Shown: in pieces, positions 1 to 5,746 of the stretch
Numbering within the stretch: the first letter of the stretch is position 1
How the letters are laid out: every line of letters starts with the position of its first letter
Assembly: GCA_045540695.1 (NCBI GenBank)
Contig: JAZQHR010000124.1
Coordinates: 1-10,712, forward strand
Source of the DNA: JAZQHR01 sp045540695
GTDB taxonomy: Bacteria > Bacillota > Clostridia > UMGS1810
Length of the DNA: 10,712 bases
Direction of reading: 5' to 3'
The notes under the pieces: model-generated
Database searches by the model: none
Told to the model about the DNA's origin: nothing
What the model saw: the letters and a program-made list of their open reading frames with translations, nothing else
Translations under genes and position numbers: made by a program

Positions 1-558
1 GTGGCCTTTTACAAGGCACAGATAAAATTTTCTGATTTCCTTATCCCTGATTTTTTCGTTAATTATACGAAGCGCTTCGGCGGTCTTTGCTGCAATAACC
101 ATACCGCCTGTATTTCTGTCTATTCGGTTGCACAGCGACGGAACAAATGATTTTTCGTTTTCAGGGTTATACTCACCCTTATTATACAGATACGCTTTTA
201 TGTGGTTTATAAGGGTATTTGTCTTTTCGCCGTCATCCTCGTGCACTATCATACCCGGCTTTTTATCCACTATAAGTATGTTTTCGTCCTCATAGACTAC
301 CTTTATATCAGGCTGAATATTCATAAAATCATTTTCCGAAGGTGATACATCAAAAAACTCATCGTTTATGTACAAATCAAGCACATCGCCCTCGTTTAGC
401 TTATATCCAATGTCGGTTGTGCGCTTATCGTTTACCTTCACTCTCTTTTTACGAATGCATTTATACACCATGCTAAGTGGCATATTCTTAAGATATTTAC
501 TTAAAAACTTGTCCAAGCGTTGACCGGAATCGTTTTTATTTATAATGACACTTTTCAT
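1..558 (-). CDS. RluA-family pseudouridine synthase, N-terminal 186 residues (3' end outside window)
   Basis: The reading frame is open from an ATG at 558 to the window edge, giving 186 residues without a stop. An SD of GAGGAGG (564-570) sits 5 bases before the ATG. Residues about 13-64 read as an S4 RNA-binding domain (QRLDKFLSKYL, then KRVKVNDKRTTDIGYKLNEGD). The RluA catalytic domain starts near residue 86 (VVYEDENILIVDKKPGMIVH). The signature motif is NRIDRNTGG at 144-152, so Asp147 is the expected catalytic aspartate, matching HRLDRxTSG of RluA/RluC/RluD. Such enzymes isomerise uridine to pseudouridine in rRNA or tRNA; the target site cannot be told from this sequence. The His of the signature is Asn here and the Ser is Gly. 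It is the last visible gene of the yifB-asnS-TPR operon, starting 28 bases after the TPR gene. Family assignment is firm; the exact RluC/RluD/YlyB-type identity is not. Confidence 0.9.
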   Translation of the reverse strand, partial: MKSVIINKNDSGQRLDKFLSKYLKNMPLSMVYKCIRKKRVKVNDKRTTDIGYKLNEGDVLDLYINDEFFDVSPSENDFMNIQPDIKVVYEDENILIVDKKPGMIVHEDDGEKTNTLINHIKAYLYNKGEYNPENEKSFVPSLCNRIDRNTGGMVIAAKTAEALRIINEKIRDKEIRKFYLCLVKGH

Positions 559-586
559 GGCTGCCTCCTCGTTTTAATATATCGAA

Positions 587-1411
587 TTATTTCGATTTGA
601 TGTTTTCTATGGTTTCTCTCACCTTTTCGTGGGTAAGCTCTGATAGGTATTTTTCCTCCATTGTAAGAGTTTTCTCCATCATTTCGATAGCTTTTTCCTT
701 TTCGCCCTTTGCATCAAGCACAAGACCAAAATTGTAGTACGCCTCCATAAATGTCGGATTTTTGTCCATCAGCTCCTCGTATACGCTGTACGCCTCGTCT
801 ATTTCACCCTTCAAAAGAAGCACGTTACCCCAGTTGTCAGCTATGATATTGTCATTATCATTGTACTCTATTGCTTCGCGGTTAAACTTATACGCCTTGT
901 CGATATCGCCGTGGATAAGGTACATATAGCCAAGTGTACCGTACAAAACACTTGATTTATATCCATCGCGATACATTTCCTCAAGGTCGAGTATTGCACC
1001 GGGAAGGTTGCCTCTTTTCCATTTTATAAGTGCCAGGTTTAGCTCTGCACTAAGCTTTACATCAGGAGAAATCTTTTCTCTGTACATATATGTAGTCTTG
1101 CGTATAAGCTCTTCCGAACGGTCAAGAACGCCTTCGCGAAGAAGCATATATGCGTAAAATAGCACATTGTATGGTCGCATACGTTTTGTTTTAAGTGCCT
1201 TTTCAAACCACTTGAACGCGTCGCTGTGGTTTGTTTCAAATGTTTTCTGTGCCACAAGGCAGTAAATATCTGCACGAAGACGCCACAATGTCCACGCAAG
1301 CACTATCAAAAACACTATACATCCCATAAGCCAGCTTATGGAAAATGCGATATATATTATAAGTATCGGTATAAGCACCGATGTGATTATAGATAAAATA
1401 TTACCTTTCAT
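587..1411 (-). CDS. Membrane-anchored tetratricopeptide (TPR) repeat protein
   Basis: 274 residues from an ATG at 1411. The N-terminus is strongly hydrophobic, with two likely membrane helices at about 5-24 and 27-45 separated by a very short turn. Basic residues (WRLRAD) follow, so the rest is probably cytoplasmic and both termini face inward. The remainder is helical, with at least three recognisable TPR units at about 154-184 (GYMYLIHGDIDKAYKFNREA), 190-218 (NWGNVLLLKGEIDEAYSVYE) and 222-251 (YYNFGLVLDAKGEKEKAIEM). Weaker repeats lie at 60-150. TPR arrays bind protein partners, so it is likely a membrane scaffold or assembly factor; no enzyme motif is seen and the partner is unknown. It lies 14 bases after asnS and 28 bases before the RluA-family gene, clearly in the same operon. 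I chose the ATG at 1411 over an in-frame GTG at 1420 because the GTG lies inside the ribosome binding site. Confidence 0.85.
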   Translation of the reverse strand: MKGNILSIITSVLIPILIIYIAFSISWLMGCIVFLIVLAWTLWRLRADIYCLVAQKTFETNHSDAFKWFEKALKTKRMRPYNVLFYAYMLLREGVLDRSEELIRKTTYMYREKISPDVKLSAELNLALIKWKRGNLPGAILDLEEMYRDGYKSSVLYGTLGYMYLIHGDIDKAYKFNREAIEYNDNDNIIADNWGNVLLLKGEIDEAYSVYEELMDKNPTFMEAYYNFGLVLDAKGEKEKAIEMMEKTLTMEEKYLSELTHEKVRETIENIKSK

Positions 1412-1417
1412 TTTTAT

Positions 1418-1423
1418 CACCTC
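1418..1423 (-). promoter_or_regulatory. Ribosome binding site that decides the TPR gene start
   Basis: The minus strand reads GAGGTG followed by a 6-base spacer and ATG at 1411. An upstream in-frame GTG (1418-1420) would extend the protein by three residues, but that GTG is the 3' half of this SD, so it is unlikely to be the start. The SD lies 2 bases beyond the asnS stop codon. Confidence 0.75.
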
Positions 1424-1425
1424 GT

Positions 1426-2817
1426 TTAAAATTCTGCATTTCTTACAGTTCTAGGGAATGACACTACATCGCGGATGTTTGACATACCTGTAATGTACAT
1501 TACTGCTCTTTCAAAGCCAAGTCCAAAGCCCGCGTGTCTTGCACTTCCGTATTTTCTTAAATCCAGATACCAGCTGTAATCGTCAGGATTCATTCCTGTT
1601 TCCTTCATTCTGGCTACAAGCTTATCGTAGCTGTCCTCTCGCTGGCTTCCGCCTATTATCTCACCCACTCCCGGAACTAACAGGTCAACCGCTGCAACTG
1701 TCTTGCCATCGTCGTTTAATTTCATATAAAACGCCTTTATTTCCTTAGGGTAATTAATTACAAACACCGGCTTTTTAAACACCTTCTCGGTGAGATATCT
1801 CTCGTGCTCTGTCTGCAGATCAAGTCCCCAGCTAACGGGATATTCAAATTGTTCATCGGCAGATAAAAGTATATCTATAGCCTCTGTATAGGTTACCCTT
1901 GCAAACTCGTTGTTTACCACATTGTTAAGCCTGTCAAGGAGTGTTTTATCTACAAATTTATTGAAAAACTCCATTTCCTCGGGAGCGTTTTCAAGGCAAT
2001 AGTTTATGATGTATTTTACCATTTCCTCGGCTATTTCCATATCGTCGTCAAGGTCGGCAAACGCCATTTCAGGCTCTATCATCCAAAATTCCGCCGCGTG
2101 TCTTGGGGTGTTGGAATTTTCTGCACGAAACGTCGGACCGAAGGTGTAGATGTTTTTAAACGCCATTGCGTGTGTTTCACCCTCCAGCTGACCGCTTACG
2201 GTAAGGTTGGTTGACTTTCCGAAAAAATCCTTAGAATTGTCCACCTTGCCGTTATCCATTGGCAGGTTTTCAAGGTCAAGGGTAGTTACACGAAACATTT
2301 CACCTGCTCCCTCGGCATCGCTTGATGTGATGATAGGTGTGTTCACATACACAAAGCCCTTCTCCTGAAAGAACTGATGAATGGCAAACGCTATCATAGA
2401 ACGCACTCTTAATACTGCAGAAAATGTATTTGTACGCGGTCTTAGATGTGCTATGCTTCGAAGATATTCAAACGAATGACGTTTATTCTGAAGCGGATAA
2501 TCGGGCGTAGATGCACCCTCTACGACGATGCTTTCTGCATTTATCTCAAATGGCTGCTTTGCATCAGGAGTTTCTATAAGCTTTCCCGTTACATATATAC
2601 TGCTGCCCAAGTTAAGCTTTGATATTTCGGTGAAATTTTCAAGCTTTCCGTTTTCAAACACTATCTGTATGCCCTTAAAAAACGAACCATCATTTAATTC
2701 GATAAACCCAAACGCATTTGACGCACGTATGTTTCGTATCCAACCGCAAACAGTAATGCTGTTGCCTGAATAGTTTTTAAACTCTTTATATATTTTCTTA
2801 ATATCCAAAGCTGACAT
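1426..2817 (-). CDS. asnS: Asparaginyl-tRNA synthetase (class IIb)
   Basis: 463 residues, the usual length for bacterial AsnRS. It charges tRNA-Asn with asparagine in the cytoplasm using ATP. The N-terminal OB-fold anticodon-binding domain spans about 20-105 (ITVCGWIRNIRASNAFGFIEL). The class II catalytic core follows: motif 1 region about 140-163 (GFVYVNTPIIT), motif 2 at 229-250 (FRAENSNTPRHAAEFWMIEPE, Arg231 contacting ATP) and motif 3 at 430-437 (GFGLGFER), ending with the conserved NIRDVVSFPRT. The segment at 172-228 (GEMFRVTT to KNIYTFGPTF) fits the AsnRS rather than the AspRS pattern. The start is the ATG at 2817 with SD AGGAGAG just upstream. It lies 27 bases after yifB. Having AsnRS means Asn-tRNA can be made directly, without relying only on the GatCAB route. 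No T-box leader is visible; it is transcribed from the yifB promoter. Confidence 0.97.
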   Translation of the reverse strand: MSALDIKKIYKEFKNYSGNSITVCGWIRNIRASNAFGFIELNDGSFFKGIQIVFENGKLENFTEISKLNLGSSIYVTGKLIETPDAKQPFEINAESIVVEGASTPDYPLQNKRHSFEYLRSIAHLRPRTNTFSAVLRVRSMIAFAIHQFFQEKGFVYVNTPIITSSDAEGAGEMFRVTTLDLENLPMDNGKVDNSKDFFGKSTNLTVSGQLEGETHAMAFKNIYTFGPTFRAENSNTPRHAAEFWMIEPEMAFADLDDDMEIAEEMVKYIINYCLENAPEEMEFFNKFVDKTLLDRLNNVVNNEFARVTYTEAIDILLSADEQFEYPVSWGLDLQTEHERYLTEKVFKKPVFVINYPKEIKAFYMKLNDDGKTVAAVDLLVPGVGEIIGGSQREDSYDKLVARMKETGMNPDDYSWYLDLRKYGSARHAGFGLGFERAVMYITGMSNIRDVVSFPRTVRNAEF

Positions 2818-2844
2818 ATTATCTCTCCTATAGATTATAATATT

Positions 2845-4383
2845 TTAGTTTGACCAGAATTTTTTATCAAGACTTCTGTACTGTATTGCTTCAGCCATGT
2901 GTGCCGATTTTATATCGGTGCTTCCTTCAAGGTCGGCTATAGTTCTGGACACCTTTAGTATTCGCGAATGTGCTCTTGCACTTAGTCCCAGTTTTTCAAA
3001 TACCATCTTTAAAAGGTCTTTGCACTCGGCACTTAGAGCACAGTATTTTTCAAGACCTTCGGTATTAAGCTGAGAATTTGAAAATACGTTTTCATCTTTT
3101 TTGAAACGTTCAAGCTGTATCTGTCTTGCCGCGTCCACTCTCTTTTTGATTTCACTGCTGCTCTCCGCCTTTTTATCAGACGAAAGCTCCTCGTATTTTA
3201 CGGTTGGCACCTCTATGTGAATGTCAAATCTGTCAAGCATCGGACCGGATATGCGGCTTAAATATTTTTGAATCTGCCCCTGTGTACAAGTGCATTCTCT
3301 TACAGGGTCGCCGTAATAACCGCATTTGCAAGGGTTCATGCTCGCTATAAGCATAGCATCACTGGGATATGTAACTGTGCCCGAAACCCTCGACACGGTA
3401 AAGCTACCATCCTCAAGTGGCTGACGCATAGCGTCTATGGTGTCTTTTTTAAATTCAGGAAATTCGTCTAAGAAAAGCACACCTCTGTGTGCAAGGCATA
3501 TCTCACCCGGCTTTGGCGTAGAACCGCCACTTGTGATGCTTACCGGTGAAATGGTGTGGTGCGGTGACCTGAACGGTCTTGTGGTAATCAGCGGTACATT
3601 ACCCGGAAGCTTGCCCGCTATGGAATATATCTTTGTAACCTCAAGTGCTTCTTCAAAGGTAAGGTCAGGAAGTATGGTAGGAAGACGTTTTGCAAGCATA
3701 GTCTTACCCGAACCGGGTGCACCTATCATAAGCACGTTGTGTGAGCCTGCCGCCGCTACTTCAAGGGCACGTTTTACCGCGTTCTGACCGCGAACATCAG
3801 AAAAATCGTCGCCATACACTGCAGTGTTTTTAAACAGTTCGTCTATATCCACGTATTCCTTATCAAGCTTAGTATTCCCTGAAATGTGATCTATAACCTC
3901 TTTAATATTTTCTGCAGGGAACACGTCTACATCCGATACAACTGCCGCTTCGTAGGCATTTTCCTTTGGCACAATGATGTTTTTAATTCCGTTTTTTCTC
4001 GCCTCTATCACCATTGGAAGCACACCGTTTACTCTGCGAATACCGCCGTCTAACGCAAGCTCACCTACAAAAAAGTAATTGTCTATATCCTCGCATATAA
4101 TCTGTCCCGATGACAGTAGCAGTGCGATGCTTATAGGCAAGTCAAAGCTCGGTCCTTCCTTCTTGGTATTTGCCGGGGCAAGGTTTATAAGTATTTTCTT
4201 TGCAGGGATGGTGTATCCACAGTTTTTAAGAGCCACCTTTACCCTCTCACGCGACTCCTTTACTGCTGCGTCTGGAAGTCCTACTATATCCATAGCAGGC
4301 AAACCCGTTACCATATCCACCTCGACTGTTACTATATATCCGTCTATTCCGTAAAGACTACAGGATTTTACTTTTGAAATCAT
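2845..4383 (-). CDS. YifB/ComM-family AAA+ ATPase (Mg-chelatase subunit ChlI-like)
   Basis: 512 residues, the full family length. The N-terminal domain (about 20-170; GLPAMDIVGLPDAAVKESRERVKVA, then GPSFDLPISIALLL) is the Lon-protease-like fold typical of YifB. The AAA+ core follows, with Walker A GAPGSGKT at 221-228, Walker B VLFLDEF at 302-308, and a sensor/arginine-finger region SRISGPMLDRFDIH at 376-389. Four cysteines at 352, 354, 364 and 366 (PCKCGYYGDP, then ECTC) match the conserved Cys cluster of the family. A Mg_chelatase_C helical domain fills about 410-510. ComM from Gram-negative competent bacteria is a hexameric helicase promoting branch migration during natural transformation. 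Clostridial YifB proteins share the fold, but their role is less settled, and despite the name they do not make chlorophyll. It heads a four-gene operon. The SD is weak (GGTGG). In many Firmicutes it sits next to dprA; here about 1.4 kb with Mn catalase and tRNA-Trp separates it from trmFO. Confidence 0.95.
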   Translation of the reverse strand: MISKVKSCSLYGIDGYIVTVEVDMVTGLPAMDIVGLPDAAVKESRERVKVALKNCGYTIPAKKILINLAPANTKKEGPSFDLPISIALLLSSGQIICEDIDNYFFVGELALDGGIRRVNGVLPMVIEARKNGIKNIIVPKENAYEAAVVSDVDVFPAENIKEVIDHISGNTKLDKEYVDIDELFKNTAVYGDDFSDVRGQNAVKRALEVAAAGSHNVLMIGAPGSGKTMLAKRLPTILPDLTFEEALEVTKIYSIAGKLPGNVPLITTRPFRSPHHTISPVSITSGGSTPKPGEICLAHRGVLFLDEFPEFKKDTIDAMRQPLEDGSFTVSRVSGTVTYPSDAMLIASMNPCKCGYYGDPVRECTCTQGQIQKYLSRISGPMLDRFDIHIEVPTVKYEELSSDKKAESSSEIKKRVDAARQIQLERFKKDENVFSNSQLNTEGLEKYCALSAECKDLLKMVFEKLGLSARAHSRILKVSRTIADLEGSTDIKSAHMAEAIQYRSLDKKFWSN

Positions 4384-4415
4384 TATGCCACCAACTTTTA
4401 AAAGTATTTATTAAT

Positions 4416-4444
4416 ACTATAATGATATCACAATATACCGTCAA
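4416..4444 (-). promoter_or_regulatory. Sigma-A-type promoter of the yifB-asnS-TPR-rluA operon
   Basis: On the minus strand there is TTGACG (4444-4439), a 17-base spacer and TATAGT (4421-4416), each box matching five of six consensus positions. Transcription would start near 4409, leaving a leader of about 25 bases before the yifB ATG. An inverted repeat, AGTATT (4403-4408) and AATACT (4413-4418), overlaps the -10 box and start point. Confidence 0.75.
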
Positions 4445-4490
4445 ATTCCATAGTCTTATTAAATTTTTTAAAAATTATTTAAAATATGTA

Positions 4491-4519
4491 TTTACAAACC
4501 GGAAATTATGTGATAAAAT
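4491..4519 (+). promoter_or_regulatory. Extended -10 promoter of tRNA-Trp
   Basis: TTTACA (4491-4496), a 17-base spacer and TAAAAT (4514-4519) form a near-consensus promoter. TG at 4511-4512 one base before the -10 makes it an extended -10 element. The predicted start near 4526 is about 12 bases before the mature tRNA 5' end. It diverges from the yifB promoter with about 46 bases between the two -35 boxes. Confidence 0.8.
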
Positions 4520-4537
4520 ATCTATTGTTGTAAACAT

Positions 4538-4613
4538 AGGGGTGTAGCTCAGTTGGTAGAGCAGCGGTCTCCAAAACCGCGTGCCCAAGGTTCGAGTCCT
4601 TGTACCCCTGCCA
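4538..4613 (+). tRNA. trnW: tRNA-Trp (anticodon CCA)
   Basis: A complete cloverleaf of 76 bases. The acceptor stem pairs AGGGGTG (4538-4544) with TACCCCT (4603-4609), including one G-T pair. The D arm is GCTC/GAGC, and the anticodon arm is GCGGT-CTCCAAA-ACCGC with anticodon CCA at 4571-4573, so it reads UGG. A 5-base variable loop is followed by the T arm CAAGG-TTCGAGT-CCTTG. The 3' CCA is encoded in the DNA. A1-U72 and discriminator G73 are the usual bacterial tRNA-Trp features recognised by TrpRS. It is monocistronic, with its own promoter and terminator, and opposite in strand to all neighbours. Confidence 0.97.
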
Positions 4614-4616
4614 TAG

Positions 4617-4656
4617 AAAACCCTTGAGGCTCAAGCCTTCTAGGGTTTTTGTTTTT
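4617..4656 (+). terminator. Intrinsic terminator of tRNA-Trp
   Basis: AAAACCCT (4617-4624) pairs with AGGGTTTT (4642-4649). The stem continues inward to a TCAA loop (4631-4634) with one T-T mismatch and one bulged T. It ends in a T-rich run to 4656. It starts only 3 bases after the tRNA CCA end. Confidence 0.85.
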
Positions 4657-4724
4657 ATAAACATAATTGACAAATTGCCTTTTTGGTGATATGCCATATC
4701 CCGAAGAAAGATACAAAAACAACT

Positions 4725-4763
4725 AATACCACCCTACTAATTAAAGCAAGGTGGTATTTTTAT
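4725..4763 (+). terminator. Hairpin with T-run, possible bidirectional terminator
   Basis: AATACCACC (4725-4733) pairs perfectly with GGTGGTATT (4750-4758) around a 16-base loop, followed by TTTTA on the plus strand. Plus-strand termination fits best. On the minus strand the stem is followed, after a few bases, by a T-rich stretch (AGTTGTTTTTG), so it may also end leftward transcripts from the Mn catalase side. Confidence 0.5.
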
Positions 4764-4849
4764 ACTCGTTTATTTAATATATTGCCAATGGTTTCTGCTG
4801 CCATTACATCCGGATAAGCACGCTTTAATGATTCAACTGCTAAAGACAT
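4760..4849 (-). pseudogene. 29-codon unrecognised ORF, possibly the 3' remnant of a lost gene
   Basis: The minus strand from 4849 encodes 29 residues beginning MSLAVESLKRAYPDV and ending GNILNKRV. It reads like genuine protein (amphipathic, balanced composition, Ala/Glu/Lys-rich helix), unlike the surrounding AT-rich spacer. No SD precedes the ATG. The same frame continues upstream past a single TAA (at 4867-4865) to an ATG at 4919, adding 17 residues starting MLNQLLFAKSN. I do not recognise the family. It could be the tail of a degraded gene, a small protein, or chance. It ends right at the hairpin 4725-4758. Confidence 0.3.
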
Positions 4850-4941
4850 ATCTTTAATATATCTTTAGCAAAACTTGTTTATAACATTGCTTTTTGCAAA
4901 TAGCAATTGATTTAGCATAAATAACCTATCTCAATAAAATA

Positions 4942-5607
4942 CTATTTATTAAAAGATGGTGCTGTCGTTTCGTTATTTGCAAAAGCATTAGGACCCGGAT
5001 CGGACATTGAAAAATACATTCGGGCAGCTTTGGTTGTTCCAAAATCTCTGTTTGAACCGCTATTTTGCACTTTATTAAAAGCATCGCGAAACATTTGATT
5101 GTGTGCTTCTTCACGGTTGAGGAGAAAATCTATGGTTTCTCTCACTTTTTTATCATCAATCTGTCGATACAGATATTCGTATACAACCTTTGCACGCTGT
5201 TCAGATGCAATGTTACTTAAGAGGTCAGCGCACAAATCCCCGGTTACAGTAACATAATCTCCTGTCCATGAATAGCCTGATGCGTTTATAAGACCGGGAT
5301 TGAGTCCCAAAAGAACATAAGATTGTATTTCTCCTGATTGTACCTGAGTTGCGTCCACATCATGCCCGTTGAGTAAATTGATAGTTTGTGCAACCATTTC
5401 CATGTGCCCAAGCTCTTCAGCAGCTATATCCAGAAACAAATCCTTAATTTCGGGGTCCTTTATACGAAAGCTTTGTGACATGTATTGCATAGCTGCTTTC
5501 AGTTCACCATTCCCGCCGCCGAGTTGTTCCTGAAGCAGTACAGCATACTGTGGGTTTGGTCTTTCAACCTCTACCGGATGAAAAAGCATTTTTTCATGTT
5601 TAAACAT
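4942..5607 (-). CDS. Manganese catalase, short CotJC-like form
   Basis: 221 residues from the ATG at 5607. The four-helix ferritin-like domain carries all five dimanganese ligands of this family, with spacing equal to or within one residue of Lactobacillus plantarum Mn catalase: Glu35, Glu65 and His68 (EELGHMEMV), Glu136 (ASEQRAK) and His169 (REEAHNQMF). These enzymes turn hydrogen peroxide into water and oxygen without haem, which suits an anaerobe. It is shorter than classical Mn catalases (about 265-290) and longer than Bacillus CotJC (about 190), ending in a polar tail (about 190-221) with SMSDPGPNAF. It has no signal peptide. CotJC is a spore-coat protein in Bacillus, so a role in spores is possible, but no cotJA or cotJB lies beside it. 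It stands alone, about 135 bases after trmFO. An in-frame ATG at 5649 is rejected because the SD lies downstream of it. Confidence 0.92.
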   Translation of the reverse strand: MFKHEKMLFHPVEVERPNPQYAVLLQEQLGGGNGELKAAMQYMSQSFRIKDPEIKDLFLDIAAEELGHMEMVAQTINLLNGHDVDATQVQSGEIQSYVLLGLNPGLINASGYSWTGDYVTVTGDLCADLLSNIASEQRAKVVYEYLYRQIDDKKVRETIDFLLNREEAHNQMFRDAFNKVQNSGSNRDFGTTKAARMYFSMSDPGPNAFANNETTAPSFNK

Positions 5608-5613
5608 ATTATT

Positions 5614-5619
5614 ACCTCC
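5614..5619 (-). promoter_or_regulatory. Ribosome binding site deciding the Mn catalase start
   Basis: GGAGGT on the minus strand lies 6 bases before the ATG at 5607. Using the upstream ATG at 5649 would translate through this SD and add 14 residues absent from the family, so 5607 is preferred. Confidence 0.85.
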
Positions 5620-5628
5620 AATTGCAGT

Positions 5629-5634
5629 ATTATA
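5629..5634 (-). promoter_or_regulatory. Candidate -10 box for Mn catalase
   Basis: A perfect TATAAT on the minus strand 21 bases before the ATG at 5607. No good -35 is found 16-18 bases upstream, so this may be a non-sigma-A, activated or chance site. The Mn catalase needs some promoter here unless it is read through from trmFO, as no clear terminator follows trmFO. Confidence 0.3.
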
Positions 5635-5683
5635 TTTTATTTTTAGCAATTAAAAGTATATTATTCACAATGTGCACGTTCTT

Positions 5684-5746
5684 TTAGTATAAATGTCCGA
5701 AATACATTGTTTTTTGTATATTTAATTTTTCCTTCTCCATTTTCAT
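5684..5746 (-). CDS. Possible 20-residue ORF overlapping the trmFO stop
   Basis: An ATG at 5746 overlaps the trmFO TGA as ATGA and opens a 20-codon frame (MKMEKEKLNIQK, then TMYFGHLY) ending with TAA at 5684-5686. Such overlaps are typical of coupled genes, and trmFO is usually followed by codV/xerC or codY in Firmicutes. The peptide is lysine-rich and not recognised. It may be a small coupled peptide, a remnant of a lost downstream gene, or chance in AT-rich sequence. Confidence 0.2.
   Translation of the reverse strand: MKMEKEKLNIQKTMYFGHLY

Larger units (their letters stand above)
4657..4941. other. Gene-poor spacer between tRNA-Trp terminator and Mn catalase, rich in inverted repeats
   Basis: No confident gene lies here. 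It holds, in order, a perfect TTGACA (4667-4672), a 13-base palindrome GATATG-C-CATATC (4688-4700), a 9-bp hairpin (4725-4758), a 29-codon minus-strand ORF (4760-4849), an 8-bp inverted repeat GCTAAAGA/TCTTTAGC (4839-4846, 4862-4869) and a 6-bp one ATTGCT/AGCAAT (4886-4891, 4902-4907). The minus strand upstream of the 29-codon ORF is open in the same frame back to an ATG at 4919, broken by one TAA. This looks like decayed sequence or small-RNA territory rather than an intact gene. Confidence 0.5.

Noticed and set aside
2818..2844. Possible T-box or other riboswitch before asnS
   Set aside because: Only 27 bases separate yifB and asnS, far too short, and no T-box sequence is present.
3437..3787. 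116-codon plus-strand ORF inside yifB
   Set aside because: Antisense to the conserved AAA+ core (Walker A and B region); the constraint comes from yifB.
4506..4697. 63-codon minus-strand ORF across the tRNA-Trp gene (contains GYKDSNLGHAVLETAALPTE)
   Set aside because: It is the antisense reading of the tRNA; such peptides appear wherever tRNA genes are translated backwards. No ribosome binding site supports it, and it overlaps both the tRNA promoter and its terminator.
5608..5649. N-terminal 14-residue extension of the Mn catalase from the ATG at 5649
   Set aside because: It would translate through the GGAGGT ribosome binding site, and family members start near MFKHEK.
5695..5728. AT-rich imperfect inverted repeat after trmFO as a terminator
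   Set aside because: The stem (AAATAC versus GTATATTT) is short, AT-only in most pairs and bulged, with no proper T-run on the minus strand.
4942..5742. Idea that the Mn catalase segment is a mobile element
   Set aside because: No transposase, integrase, terminal inverted repeats or target duplications are visible around it; I keep only the weaker claim of an unusual location.
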